Source of the DNA: Bacteroidales bacterium UBA1176
Lineage (GTDB): Bacteria; Bacteroidota; Bacteroidia; Bacteroidales; WCHB1-69
DNA: 47,694 nt
NCBI GenBank assembly: GCA_002311645.1
Contig: DBYW01000038.1
Span: 5,549 to 53,242, forward strand
Direction: 5' to 3'
In this document: piece after piece, positions 9,401-16,454 of the stretch
Position numbering within the stretch: position 1 is the first letter of the stretch
How the letters are laid out: every line of letters starts with the position of its first letter
Translations under genes and position numbers: made by a program
The notes under the pieces: generated by a model
The model's input: the letters and a program-made list of their open reading frames with translations, nothing else
Told to the model about the DNA's origin: nothing
Databases searched by the model: none

Positions 9401-10976
9401 CCAAACGGATGTAGTCATAGTCCTTCTTCTTTACCTGATTGTTGAGGTAACGGGCGATTTTGCTGCGGTAATGGAGCTGGTTGTTGTTGATGTCATATTC
9501 GATGAAGCCGCGCGCGGCGAAATCAATCATCATGGCTTTGATGTCCAATGGCGGCTTGTTGAACCAAAGGATGACGTCTTCGATGGTGACCGGCCCGTAG
9601 CTGACGCTATTGTAGAGCTGCCACAGCGTGTATAGCGGGTTGATGTTGTTGTAGCCGGCGATTTCGTGCATCACCGACTCGTCATAGAAATTGTAGGACT
9701 CGAAAATGGCAGAATGCTCTGCGGTCTGCCCCACGATGGGACGGAATTCGATTCGCTTGTCGTTGGTGTTCCACTGCACGGATTCCACGTTGATTTCAAG
9801 TTTGTGGTAGGAGTCGAAGAAAGGGGAACGTCCCACACCCTGTTTGGGGCGGGAGATGAGGAGGTCTTTGGTCTCGTTGTCGTACTTGAAGTTGGCGGCA
9901 GGGTGGTAAATGGAGTCTGTTTCAAGGTAGATGCTCACCTTGGCATCTTCGGAAAGGAGGTTGGTGGGCTTGATGAGGAAGCTGTGGGAAAGGGCACGGA
10001 TGATGACCTCGTTGTCCTTGCGGATGGAGATGGAGGCGAGTGTGTCGCCCTCGGTGGATCCGAAAATGGAGGAGCCGCGCAGTTCAAAGCCGCCCACATA
10101 GTCCACATCGGGATAGAGGTTGGGAATGGCGATGACACGGCTTTTGCTGACAAAGCGGGGGTAGACGGCCTTCTCTTCCGTGGTGGGCAGTGAAGCCTTG
10201 TATTCCACATGCCCGCTGATGGGCTCGGAGAAGAGTGCAGGATAATGGAAGGAAACGTCATCCGCCACCAATTGCGGATAACGCAGGTCGATTTCGTAGT
10301 TGCCTAAAATGGCGCGCACACTCAAATCCAGTCCGGCGCGGTCCCAGAAGATTTTGCCTCCCTTGGCGGCGAATTTCAGTCGTGCCGGGAAATAACGCCC
10401 CCCGACATCAGCCACCTCGAAACTGTCTTTTTTGGAAGAAGCCACCAGGTTGATGTCCTTGAAATCAAAGTAGGGCTCTTGGTCGAAGCCCATCTTGTCA
10501 GCATAACCCATGGCGATCCAACGCACATTATCACCCTCATTCAGATAGTTGCTCTTGAAAAATTGGGTATACAGCTGCATCTTGGACTGAAACTGTGTCA
10601 GAGTATGCGTGGCATGGTACTCCACAAATTTGTTCCAAGTGGGCACTTCGGTTGCGAAGTCGCTGGCGGTGAAGGCCATGTAGGCGTGTATGTAGGAAGC
10701 AAACTGCGGGATAGGGCGGAACTTGCGTTTCAACAACAGGTTGGCCTCGTCAATAAAGGCCATCTGCGTCTCTTGGTCAATGCTGGTGGTCCAATAGTTG
10801 GTGAACTCTTTGAGCAGAGCTTCGGCTTCCTTTTGTCGGTCTTTGTTGACAGACAGAAGATACGTTTTCATTTCCTCAACCGTGAGGGACGGGTCACGGG
10901 AGAATGAGTTAAATCGCTGTGCCTGGACCAACAGGGAAGAACACAGCACAATCAATAAGAGGATGTATCTTTTCAT
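6492..10976 (-). CDS. Very large secreted beta-rich protein of unknown function (1494 aa)
   Basis: Starts with a clear signal peptide (about 1-20, ending LLVQAQ), so it is exported. I recognise it only as a conserved Bacteroidales protein without an assigned function. From about residue 150 on it is dominated by short beta-like segments with recurring patterns of the form G-x-G-x-hydrophobic followed by A/S-D (for example YGTGIFKFNRADITS and RGKGTIDYVTS), which recall the repeated strands of OstA/LptA-like beta-jelly-roll proteins; that link is an inference. The tail is acidic, ending in an EEEVEEVEE run. The start was set at 10976 rather than the in-frame codon at 11009, because the signal peptide begins there and it falls 2 bases after the prmA stop, implying coupling. 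Confidence 0.85.
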   Translation of the reverse strand: MKRYILLLIVLCSSLLVQAQRFNSFSRDPSLTVEEMKTYLLSVNKDRQKEAEALLKEFTNYWTTSIDQETQMAFIDEANLLLKRKFRPIPQFASYIHAYMAFTASDFATEVPTWNKFVEYHATHTLTQFQSKMQLYTQFFKSNYLNEGDNVRWIAMGYADKMGFDQEPYFDFKDINLVASSKKDSFEVADVGGRYFPARLKFAAKGGKIFWDRAGLDLSVRAILGNYEIDLRYPQLVADDVSFHYPALFSEPISGHVEYKASLPTTEEKAVYPRFVSKSRVIAIPNLYPDVDYVGGFELRGSSIFGSTEGDTLASISIRKDNEVIIRALSHSFLIKPTNLLSEDAKVSIYLETDSIYHPAANFKYDNETKDLLISRPKQGVGRSPFFDSYHKLEINVESVQWNTNDKRIEFRPIVGQTAEHSAIFESYNFYDESVMHEIAGYNNINPLYTLWQLYNSVSYGPVTIEDVILWFNKPPLDIKAMMIDFAARGFIEYDINNNQLHYRSKIARYLNNQVKKKDYDYIRLESKTHYASLDLLTNDLRITGCEFFVLSDPQIVNVYPMNEVVTVKKNRDMVFSGRVIGGLFDFVTHNCRFDYDRFLVDMNVIDTLIMYVEDKNGPMDMYGDHKLQRVRSQIEELSGILYIDVPGNKSGMVDYPDYSIFEARKGGKVFYDQPYVLNGVYDRNRFYYAVDQFRIVNLDNFEIDSMKFTGALVSGGIFPDIAEPLQVRPDFSLGFRHRTSGLPMYEGKGGYQGLVDLSNRGLRGKGTIDYVTSHTTSDSLVFYLDSTNGSAEKHRVDEQLAGTEFPPASVDDAYLHWEPYQDQMFIHTLANPIDIFHETNLVGNSKITPHGMYGTGIFKFNRADITSRLFAFKHHEVNADTSNLRIYDISNGNDNIAFTTDNYNSHVDFKTRKGHFVANGKASEVYFVKNEIKAKAQEFYWDPIDSTLLRFQWDDPHKDVDIDNTPIRDLVDMVPDPGNELYAADPSVGYRFGALSAEFDFTKNIIYAHGVRFINVGDAAITPKNGDIIIRKKAAIDRLQHSRILAGRENKYHELYDCNTRIQGITRFYANGYYDYIDAEQRKQTLYFDTIYHIKETVGHAQIPLEKDFQFSDQFGFDGRAELHSTQPFLSYFGGVEIRTGCDTLKHARMKILQQVDPNNIMLQIHERTKDMNELPAKVSISSSNVTGRIYTAFGHAKNQRNDADYITVYGYITYDKESREFRAASKEKLEDSTAHGNIITLRTDDCVSIGKGKIDIGAKLGRVDFNTNGTIINYMSADSAEMFATTSINFFFNDESMRLMHKALENNIELEFLDVSGDEAYDEALYDILGKTEYERYVRSAALSSNRRLPEALQVQFMFSNIDFVWDKDLSTFKSQTKLPLIICGKRTLYKTVPGRIVVEKRGSRNKLYVYFEIDKDFYYFQFDNNVVSAFSSDVNFNNAIKNTKPKNRSLAPDNAAGLPSFSYKLGNRGWKNKFVKNYFTHIEEEVEEVEE

Positions 10977-10978
10977 AG

Positions 10979-11824
10979 TCACGGTTTGCTGAATTGTGCT
11001 GCCACCCAATTGTCCATGACTTTATGGGATTCGTAGAGCAGCCCGTTCTGGATGCAACAGCGATGCAAAATGTTGAAATCGTTGCCATTATAGAAGCCGC
11101 TGATGAAGAGCTGGCCGCCATTGTTAAGGCATTTAACATAAGAGGGAATGTCGTTCAGCAGGATGTTGCGGTTGATATTGGCCAGGATGATGTCATAATG
11201 CTCATCACCCAACAAGGAGGCATCTCCGAGCAGGACTTTAATGTCGTCGCAACCGTTGCGGGCAGTGTTTTCAATGCCGTTGCGATAGGCCCACTCGTCA
11301 TTGTCGATGGCGGTGACATTTGTGGCGCCGCGCATGTGCGCCAAGATGGCCAAGACTCCGGTGCCGGATCCCATGTCGAGCACAGACTTGCCCGCCATGT
11401 TGGTTTCCATCACATACTCTGCCATTTGATAGGTGGTGGCGTGCTTGGCGGTGCCAAAAGACATCTTCGGTTCGATGACGATGTCGAATTCGATGTTGGG
11501 CAACTCCGGGTGAAAGGGTGCGCGCACGTAGCATCGTCCGTCGATGACCACAGGGGTGTAGTTCGATTCCCACTCCTTGTTCCAGTCGCGATCGGGCATG
11601 GGTTGCACCGACCAAGTCACCTGCACATCGGGGAAGCCATGGTTTTCCACGATCTCGTGCAAGGCTTCGGCGTCAAAATCCTTGGATGGGATGTAGCAAA
11701 GCAACTCGCCCTCCTGTTCCCCCTCCATGAAACTGTCGCAGCCAAAATCGGCCATCATCGACGTGAAAATATCCACCCACGGCTCTGCGGGGGTGATGTT
11801 GAGCTTGATCTCGTTATATTCCAT
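10979..11824 (-). CDS. prmA: Ribosomal protein L11 methyltransferase
   Basis: A 281-residue SAM-dependent methyltransferase that methylates lysines of ribosomal protein L11. An N-terminal substrate-recognition domain (about 1-90) is followed by a linker and a Rossmann methyltransferase core. Visible are the family signature around MSFGTAKHATTYQM (variant of FGTGxHxTT), SAM motif I VLDMGSGTGVLAI (about 149-161) and ANINRNILL (motif IV, usually NILANP or NIxANI). The 281-residue length is normal. It lies between a PepSY-like secreted protein and the large beta-rich protein; the shared transcription unit is an inference from spacing (34 and 2 bases). Confidence 0.93.
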   Translation of the reverse strand: MEYNEIKLNITPAEPWVDIFTSMMADFGCDSFMEGEQEGELLCYIPSKDFDAEALHEIVENHGFPDVQVTWSVQPMPDRDWNKEWESNYTPVVIDGRCYVRAPFHPELPNIEFDIVIEPKMSFGTAKHATTYQMAEYVMETNMAGKSVLDMGSGTGVLAILAHMRGATNVTAIDNDEWAYRNGIENTARNGCDDIKVLLGDASLLGDEHYDIILANINRNILLNDIPSYVKCLNNGGQLFISGFYNGNDFNILHRCCIQNGLLYESHKVMDNWVAAQFSKP

Positions 11825-11858
11825 GTATGTTTAGGTTGAATGGTTTGAGTGCGGAAAT

Positions 11859-13529
11859 CTAATTTTCGAGCGGCCGACCGGATGCGTTGAACCAGAGGAT
11901 GTCTTCCTCGTTGGTCTTTTTATTGGTGATGAAAACCTTGTAGCAGGTCAGCTTCTCGGCCATTTTGCGCACGGTGTAAAATTCCGTAACTTTGCAGTTT
12001 TTATAATTCTTCTTGATGTATTCGTCTATAGTGGAGGAAAGATTTTCCACCTTGCCCATGACCATGGTCTCCACAATCTCGCCATAACTGTTGAAGACGC
12101 AAATCTCCTTGCCTCGCGCGCTGAAATAGATGGCTTGGTAGTTCATGTTGTCATCCTCTTTCCACTCCACATTGGTGACGCGGGGATATTTGAGCTTGAA
12201 GGCAGCCTTGACATTCTCGGGAACATCCTTGGAGTCGTCGTTGTCGAGCGACATGTTCATCTTCTCGTAATATTTGTCAAGAGCGTCGTCGTCTGCGTTG
12301 GCCTGCTTGGAATCCTCACCGCCCAATTGGTAGTCCGGGTCGATGGTGCGAATCAGCTTGCCGGTCTTATCGAAAATGACAGTGGTGACCAACTTGGCCT
12401 TATAGTTGGCCTTTTCGTAAAAATCGACCATAGTCTTGTCCTGCTTGTCGGCACGTTGCTCGCGCACGGCGGTCTTGAAACGGTATCCTTTGTAGAAATC
12501 GTTGAGGTGCTTCAGCATCGGGCCTGTGACAGACTCCTCGGGCAGCACGGTGAGAGTCTTGTCCCACAAGCCGTTAGGCTTGATGTAAACTGCGGTCTTC
12601 TTGCCAGAGTAGACACACTTGGCCACGTATGTGCTGTCGATGAGGAACCAGTTGAGCTCTTCGGGATGCATAACTTTCTTGGCAAGAGCCTTGGTGACGA
12701 GGTCGGGCACGGTGTTGGGCTTGAGGGCCACGTTGCCGTGCTCATCGGTAATGACCTCTTCGGGCTTCTCTTTTTTGGGCTTCTCAGGCTTGGGCTCCTT
12801 GGGTTCCTTTGGCTCAGACTCCTTCACGGGTTTTGCCTCCTTGGCGGGCTTCGGTTCCGTCTTTTGGGCTACAGGCTTGTCTTCTTTGGGCTCTTGTTTG
12901 GGGGCTGCCGGCTTGTCAGCTTTTGGTTCTTGCTTGGGAGCAGCTGGCTTGTCAGCCTTGGGATCGGTCTTGCTGGCCACAGGCTTGTCGGCTTTCGGGG
13001 TGGGAGCCTTGGGAGCCGGCTTTTCCTCGGGAAGAGTGGGATCCTTGAAATTATCCGGATCGACGCGGCTGACCAACTCGTTGCGACCTGTGGTGCTGAA
13101 GAGTAACACGGAGGGTTTCATGCCCACGCCGTCAGGCTTCACCTCAAGGTAGTATTGCGCTTTCTCGTTTTCTTTTTCCTGAAGACAGGAAACGCTGACG
13201 ATAAAGTCAGGATAGTTGGTGCGGACATACTCCATGATGGTGGAAGGCAACTCGTTTTGAGGTACATTGAAGTGTGTGTAGAGCCACTGACCGCTTTCGG
13301 AAATGTATACTTTGCCATTGGCGCCTTCATCCTTAATGGAGGCGACATAATTGCCGTTATCCTTGGCCCAGCCCGTGACCTTGACGTATGGATATTGATA
13401 TTCAAGGGTCTGTATGACATCGGCGGGCACGTCCGCAGGTTTCAGCTTCTGTGCGGATACAGGGTTTGCAAAAAATGCAATAACCTGAACCATAATGATT
13501 AACAACAAAAGTCGACCAAATTTTCTCAT
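11859..13529 (-). CDS. Secreted PepSY-like protein with a Lys/Pro-rich repeat linker
   Basis: A 556-residue exported protein with a signal peptide (about 1-27, cleavage near VSAQ). Three PepSY-like modules can be suggested: about 28-150, 270-400 and 430-556, each with the pattern 'V/A-x-x-F/L-x-x-x-YP-x-V-x-x-x-W' followed by beta strands (YPYVKVTGWAKD; YPRVTNVEWKED). Residues 167-258 form a charged linker with about five 12-residue repeats. In Bacteroidetes such proteins are periplasmic or secreted, of unproven function; protein binding or inhibition of a peptidase is a guess. It is the first gene of the minus-strand run and has its own promoter element 28 bases upstream. Confidence 0.8.
   Translation of the reverse strand: MRKFGRLLLLIIMVQVIAFFANPVSAQKLKPADVPADVIQTLEYQYPYVKVTGWAKDNGNYVASIKDEGANGKVYISESGQWLYTHFNVPQNELPSTIMEYVRTNYPDFIVSVSCLQEKENEKAQYYLEVKPDGVGMKPSVLLFSTTGRNELVSRVDPDNFKDPTLPEEKPAPKAPTPKADKPVASKTDPKADKPAAPKQEPKADKPAAPKQEPKEDKPVAQKTEPKPAKEAKPVKESEPKEPKEPKPEKPKKEKPEEVITDEHGNVALKPNTVPDLVTKALAKKVMHPEELNWFLIDSTYVAKCVYSGKKTAVYIKPNGLWDKTLTVLPEESVTGPMLKHLNDFYKGYRFKTAVREQRADKQDKTMVDFYEKANYKAKLVTTVIFDKTGKLIRTIDPDYQLGGEDSKQANADDDALDKYYEKMNMSLDNDDSKDVPENVKAAFKLKYPRVTNVEWKEDDNMNYQAIYFSARGKEICVFNSYGEIVETMVMGKVENLSSTIDEYIKKNYKNCKVTEFYTVRKMAEKLTCYKVFITNKKTNEEDILWFNASGRPLEN
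12756..13031 (-). repeat. In-frame tandem repeats encoding a Lys/Pro-rich linker
   Basis: About five imperfect 36-bp units encode 12-residue repeats of the form PKxDKPxAxKxE (for example PKADKPAAPKQE, twice identical in protein), then degenerate into KEPKEPKPEKPKK. It separates the first and second PepSY-like modules and is likely unfolded and length-variable. Confidence 0.85.
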
Positions 13530-13557
13530 AAGATTGCTATTTTATAAAAACAAGTGA

Positions 13558-13565
13558 CAAAAATA
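13558..13565 (-). promoter_or_regulatory. Bacteroidetes -7 promoter element (TATTTTTG on minus strand)
   Basis: CAAAAATA on the plus strand reads TATTTTTG on the minus strand, 28 bases before the ATG at 13529. It likely drives the PepSY-like gene and the four co-oriented genes behind it. No clear -33 TTG was found. Confidence 0.55.
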
Positions 13566-13657
13566 CAAAAAAATTGCATTTGCCAGACATACACTTTTTT
13601 TAACATGTCTTTGCCTGAAATATTGTATTTGAACACGGTTTTCTCTCCTTTGAATCC

Positions 13658-13689
13658 TTGACTGTATTCCCTTTTTTTTCGTATTTTTG
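13658..13689 (+). promoter_or_regulatory. Promoter with TTG and TATTTTTG elements
   Basis: TTG at 13658-13660, a 21-base spacer, then TATTTTTG at 13682-13689: a good fit to the Bacteroidetes -33/-7 consensus. The first ATG after it (13712) begins an M20 peptidase stub, followed by mntP-coaX-OMP-TPR-lptC with no other promoter visible before lptC. Confidence 0.65.
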
Positions 13690-13711
13690 CACCTCCGTGA
13701 ACAAAATTTTT

Positions 13712-13858
13712 ATGGAAAAGATTAAAACTCTGGCAAACAAATACTTTGACAAAACGGTCGCCATTTGTCATGACCTGCAGCAGCATCCGGAACGCTCAGG
13801 CCAGGAGCAACGGACCGCTGTCTGCGTCTGTTTGCTGCTTGATTTAGATGTTGAATAA
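13712..13858 (+). pseudogene. N-terminal stub of an M20-family amidohydrolase/peptidase
   Basis: A 48-codon frame beginning MEKIKTLANKYFDKTVAI and containing LQQHPERSGQEQRTA. This matches the N terminus of M20 (hippurate hydrolase/HmrA-like) enzymes, where LHxHPELSxxE is the hallmark; here the first His of that motif is Gln and Leu is Arg. Intact family members are about 390-450 residues, so everything with the metal-binding site is missing. The frame ends at 13858 beside mntP. The promoter lies 22 bases upstream. It is read as the remnant of a deleted gene that still donates its promoter to the operon; a short leader peptide is an alternative. Confidence 0.7.
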
Positions 13859-13877
13859 TCACGTAATCACCACCATC

Positions 13878-14429
13878 ATGTCTTACATAGAACTTTTTCT
13901 CCTCTCACTCAGTCTCGCTATCGACTGTTTTGCTGTGAGTTGTGCGGCAGGTGTGTTCCAGCCCAAGTTGAAAGCCCGCAACGTGCTGCTGTTTGCTTTC
14001 TTGTTCGGTTTTTTCCAAGCAATGATGCCCATGATCGGATGGTTCTGCGGAGAAGCTGTGGTGTCATATATTAGCCGGTTTGCCCCATGGATTGCCTTTG
14101 GACTCCTGCTCTTTATCGGTGGCAAGATGGTTGTGGAGGGAATACAAAACAAGGAAGAGTCTCGCTTTGACATTACAAAACCACGTACCATATTGGCACT
14201 CTCTGTCGCCACCAGCATTGACGCCTTGGCCGTTGGATTCAGCTTGGCCATGATGCAAAATGTGCGCATTGGCTGGTCCGTCTTCAATATCGGGCTCGTC
14301 TCCTTCTTGATGTCGCTGTTAGGATATGCGCTCACGAGTCGCTGGAGCACGCGCGTCAAGGCCAACATCGCTGAGATTATAGGTGGTTTCGTGCTGATCA
14401 GCATCGGACTGAAAATACTTTTGACATGA
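13878..14429 (+). CDS. mntP: Manganese efflux pump MntP
   Basis: A 183-residue, six-helix inner-membrane protein of the MntP (YebN) family, which exports Mn(II). Two internally similar halves each carry the acidic-residue motif of the family: SLAIDCFAVS near the N terminus and ATSIDALAVGFSL in the second half. The start at 13878 gives the usual MSYIELF N terminus; an in-frame ATG at 13848 would add 10 polar residues and overlap the M20 stub. Its stop overlaps the coaX start by 4 bases (ATGA). No yybP-ykoY-like manganese riboswitch was recognised upstream. Confidence 0.93.
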   Translation: MSYIELFLLSLSLAIDCFAVSCAAGVFQPKLKARNVLLFAFLFGFFQAMMPMIGWFCGEAVVSYISRFAPWIAFGLLLFIGGKMVVEGIQNKEESRFDITKPRTILALSVATSIDALAVGFSLAMMQNVRIGWSVFNIGLVSFLMSLLGYALTSRWSTRVKANIAEIIGGFVLISIGLKILLT

Positions 14430-15160
14430 ACAGTAACGCATATTTGGTCATAGACATTGGCAACACGGCGCAAAAGGTCGCTGTATTCGATGAAGCGGGA
14501 AACCAGCTTTCGTGGCTGCGTCAACCCGTGGTAGGGGTCGCCGATCTGGAGGCTGTCCTGCAGGAATATCGGGTGAAGGCGGCATTGGTCTCTTCTGTGG
14601 GGGAAACGCCTGCCGCGTTGGAGGAATTTCTCCAGCAACGGGTGTGCACCCTGAAGTTCTCCCCACAGTTGCAGCTTCCCGTGCGTTTGGCCTATGCCAC
14701 CCCGAAAACGCTTGGTACCGATCGCATTGCATGCGCTGTGGGCGCACACGCGCTTTATCCCATGGATAATGTCCTCGCCATCCAGGCGGGCAGTTGCCTC
14801 GTCACAGACCTGGTGACTGCCGAGGGCGACTATCTTGGCGGCACCATCGCGCCGGGTCTTTGCATGCGCTTGCGTGCCCTTGAACACTTCACCGCCCGCT
14901 TGCCCCTCCTCGAACCCTCTCCTGTTGACTTCCTCGTCGGCGATACGACCGAGAAATCCATTCTTTCGGGAGTCGTCAATGGTCTCGTTGGCGAAATTGA
15001 AGGTATGGTTTATCGCTATCAAGCACAATTTTCACCGCTAAAAGTCGTTCTGACAGGTGGCGATGCACCTCTCTTGTCAAATTCGCTAAAAAATAGTATA
15101 TTTGCCGCCCCAAATTTAGTGCTGTTGGGATTGTATAAAATATTGCGGTTCAATGTTTAG
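14426..15160 (+). CDS. coaX: Type III pantothenate kinase
   Basis: A 244-residue cytosolic enzyme that phosphorylates pantothenate in the first step of coenzyme A synthesis, of the acetate/sugar-kinase fold. Motifs: phosphate-binding DIGNT (10-14), GTDRIACAVGA (about 97-107; the Asp is the presumed base), AGSCLVTD (about 117) and GGTIAPGL (about 138). It overlaps mntP by 4 bases and the following outer-membrane protein gene by 8 bases, pointing to coupled translation. Its position before an outer-membrane protein, a TPR protein and lptC is an order I recall from other Bacteroidetes. Confidence 0.93.
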   Translation: MNSNAYLVIDIGNTAQKVAVFDEAGNQLSWLRQPVVGVADLEAVLQEYRVKAALVSSVGETPAALEEFLQQRVCTLKFSPQLQLPVRLAYATPKTLGTDRIACAVGAHALYPMDNVLAIQAGSCLVTDLVTAEGDYLGGTIAPGLCMRLRALEHFTARLPLLEPSPVDFLVGDTTEKSILSGVVNGLVGEIEGMVYRYQAQFSPLKVVLTGGDAPLLSNSLKNSIFAAPNLVLLGLYKILRFNV

Positions 15161-16433
15161 GAAACTTAGTATAGTTTTGCTTTCGGGATGGATGATGATG
15201 GCTCTCGCGAACGTTTCGCTCGCGCAGAATGCCATCAGCAATCCCTATTCCAGCATTGGCATAGGTGTTGTCAACAAGAATTCCAATGGCATACTGAACG
15301 GCATGAGCGGCACCTCCTACGCACTGCAGAGTCCCTACTACGTCAATTTCCGCAATCCGGCATCATACGCGGCCTACGACTCGTTGTCATTTGTGGCCGA
15401 TGCCGCAGCCTCTATCTACGTGACTGATCTTGCGGAAGGCAACGCCGTTCAGCGCAACACTTACGCCCGCCCGGACTATATTGCCATCGGCTTGCCCGTG
15501 ACCCGCCATTGGCGTACTTCTGTGGGCATTCTGCCCTATAGCACCATTGGCTATGACATGGAAGAATCCCGTATGGAAGAGGACTTGAACCTCGTGGAAT
15601 ACCGCTATACCGGCAAAGGCGGCCTCAACCAAGTCTATTGGGGCAATGCGTTCAGGTTGTGCAAGGGTCTCTCCATCGGTCTTAACGCATCTTATATGTT
15701 TGGCACGTTCTACGACTATCGCCGCACGGAATTTTCCGAAGGGTATTTCTATAACACCAGTGTAAACGATGCCTTCAACGTTAAGGGCATTCACCTGACA
15801 GGTGGTCTCCAATACATGTTCAACATCAAAAAAGATCATCAAATAGGCTTGGGTGTGGTCTATAGCAACACTGCTTATATCTGGGCCAAAGAGAATCTGC
15901 TTATCAATTATTATTCAGGCGATTATAGTTCCGTGACCACATACGATACGGCGTTGTGCGACAACTCTTTGCGCGGCAACCTGTACATACCGCAGGCAGT
16001 GGGCGGCGGACTGAGCTACACATTCAAGGAAAAACTCACCGTGGCGGCGGACGTCACTTGGCAGAATTGGGCCAAATACAAGTTTATGGGACACGGAGAC
16101 TCCTTGAAGAATGCGCTCACCACATCCATCGGTGTGCAGTTTATCCCAGACCCCTATTCCGCGAAGTTTATGAAGCGCATCACCTTGCGTGCAGGCGCCC
16201 GCTTCTCCACAGGAGAATTTATCTTCCAAAATAAACCTGTAAACGAATTTGGAGTCAGTCTCGGCGTTGGTATTCCATTGACAACCTTTACCACACACTC
16301 GAGCATCAACTTCCTCTTCGAATACGGAAAACTTGGAACAGCCTCAAAAAACCTCTTGCAACAGAACTACTTCAAATTCACCCTCTGCTTCACTCTCCAG
16401 GAGAAATGGTATCAACGAATGAAACTTGACTAA
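15153..16433 (+). CDS. Predicted outer-membrane beta-barrel protein
   Basis: A 426-residue protein with a signal peptide (about 1-24, ending SLAQ) and many alternating, aromatic-rich, Gly-rich strands up to the C terminus, typical of FadL/OmpP1-like or PorV-like barrels in Bacteroidetes. Phrases such as LRAGARFSTGEF, FGVSLGVGIPL and the terminal strand NYFKFTLCFTLQEKW look like barrel strands. The N-terminal segment SNPYSSIGIG is common in this family. Function is unknown; the place between coaX and the TPR/lptC genes suggests envelope assembly. It overlaps coaX by 8 bases. Confidence 0.75.
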   Translation: MFRKLSIVLLSGWMMMALANVSLAQNAISNPYSSIGIGVVNKNSNGILNGMSGTSYALQSPYYVNFRNPASYAAYDSLSFVADAAASIYVTDLAEGNAVQRNTYARPDYIAIGLPVTRHWRTSVGILPYSTIGYDMEESRMEEDLNLVEYRYTGKGGLNQVYWGNAFRLCKGLSIGLNASYMFGTFYDYRRTEFSEGYFYNTSVNDAFNVKGIHLTGGLQYMFNIKKDHQIGLGVVYSNTAYIWAKENLLINYYSGDYSSVTTYDTALCDNSLRGNLYIPQAVGGGLSYTFKEKLTVAADVTWQNWAKYKFMGHGDSLKNALTTSIGVQFIPDPYSAKFMKRITLRAGARFSTGEFIFQNKPVNEFGVSLGVGIPLTTFTTHSSINFLFEYGKLGTASKNLLQQNYFKFTLCFTLQEKWYQRMKLD

Positions 16434-16454
16434 CAAACTTAATATCACAAAAAG

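Noticed and set aside
13690..13877. Manganese riboswitch (yybP-ykoY) before mntP
   Set aside because: The space is taken by the M20 stub, and no paired elements typical of that riboswitch were seen.
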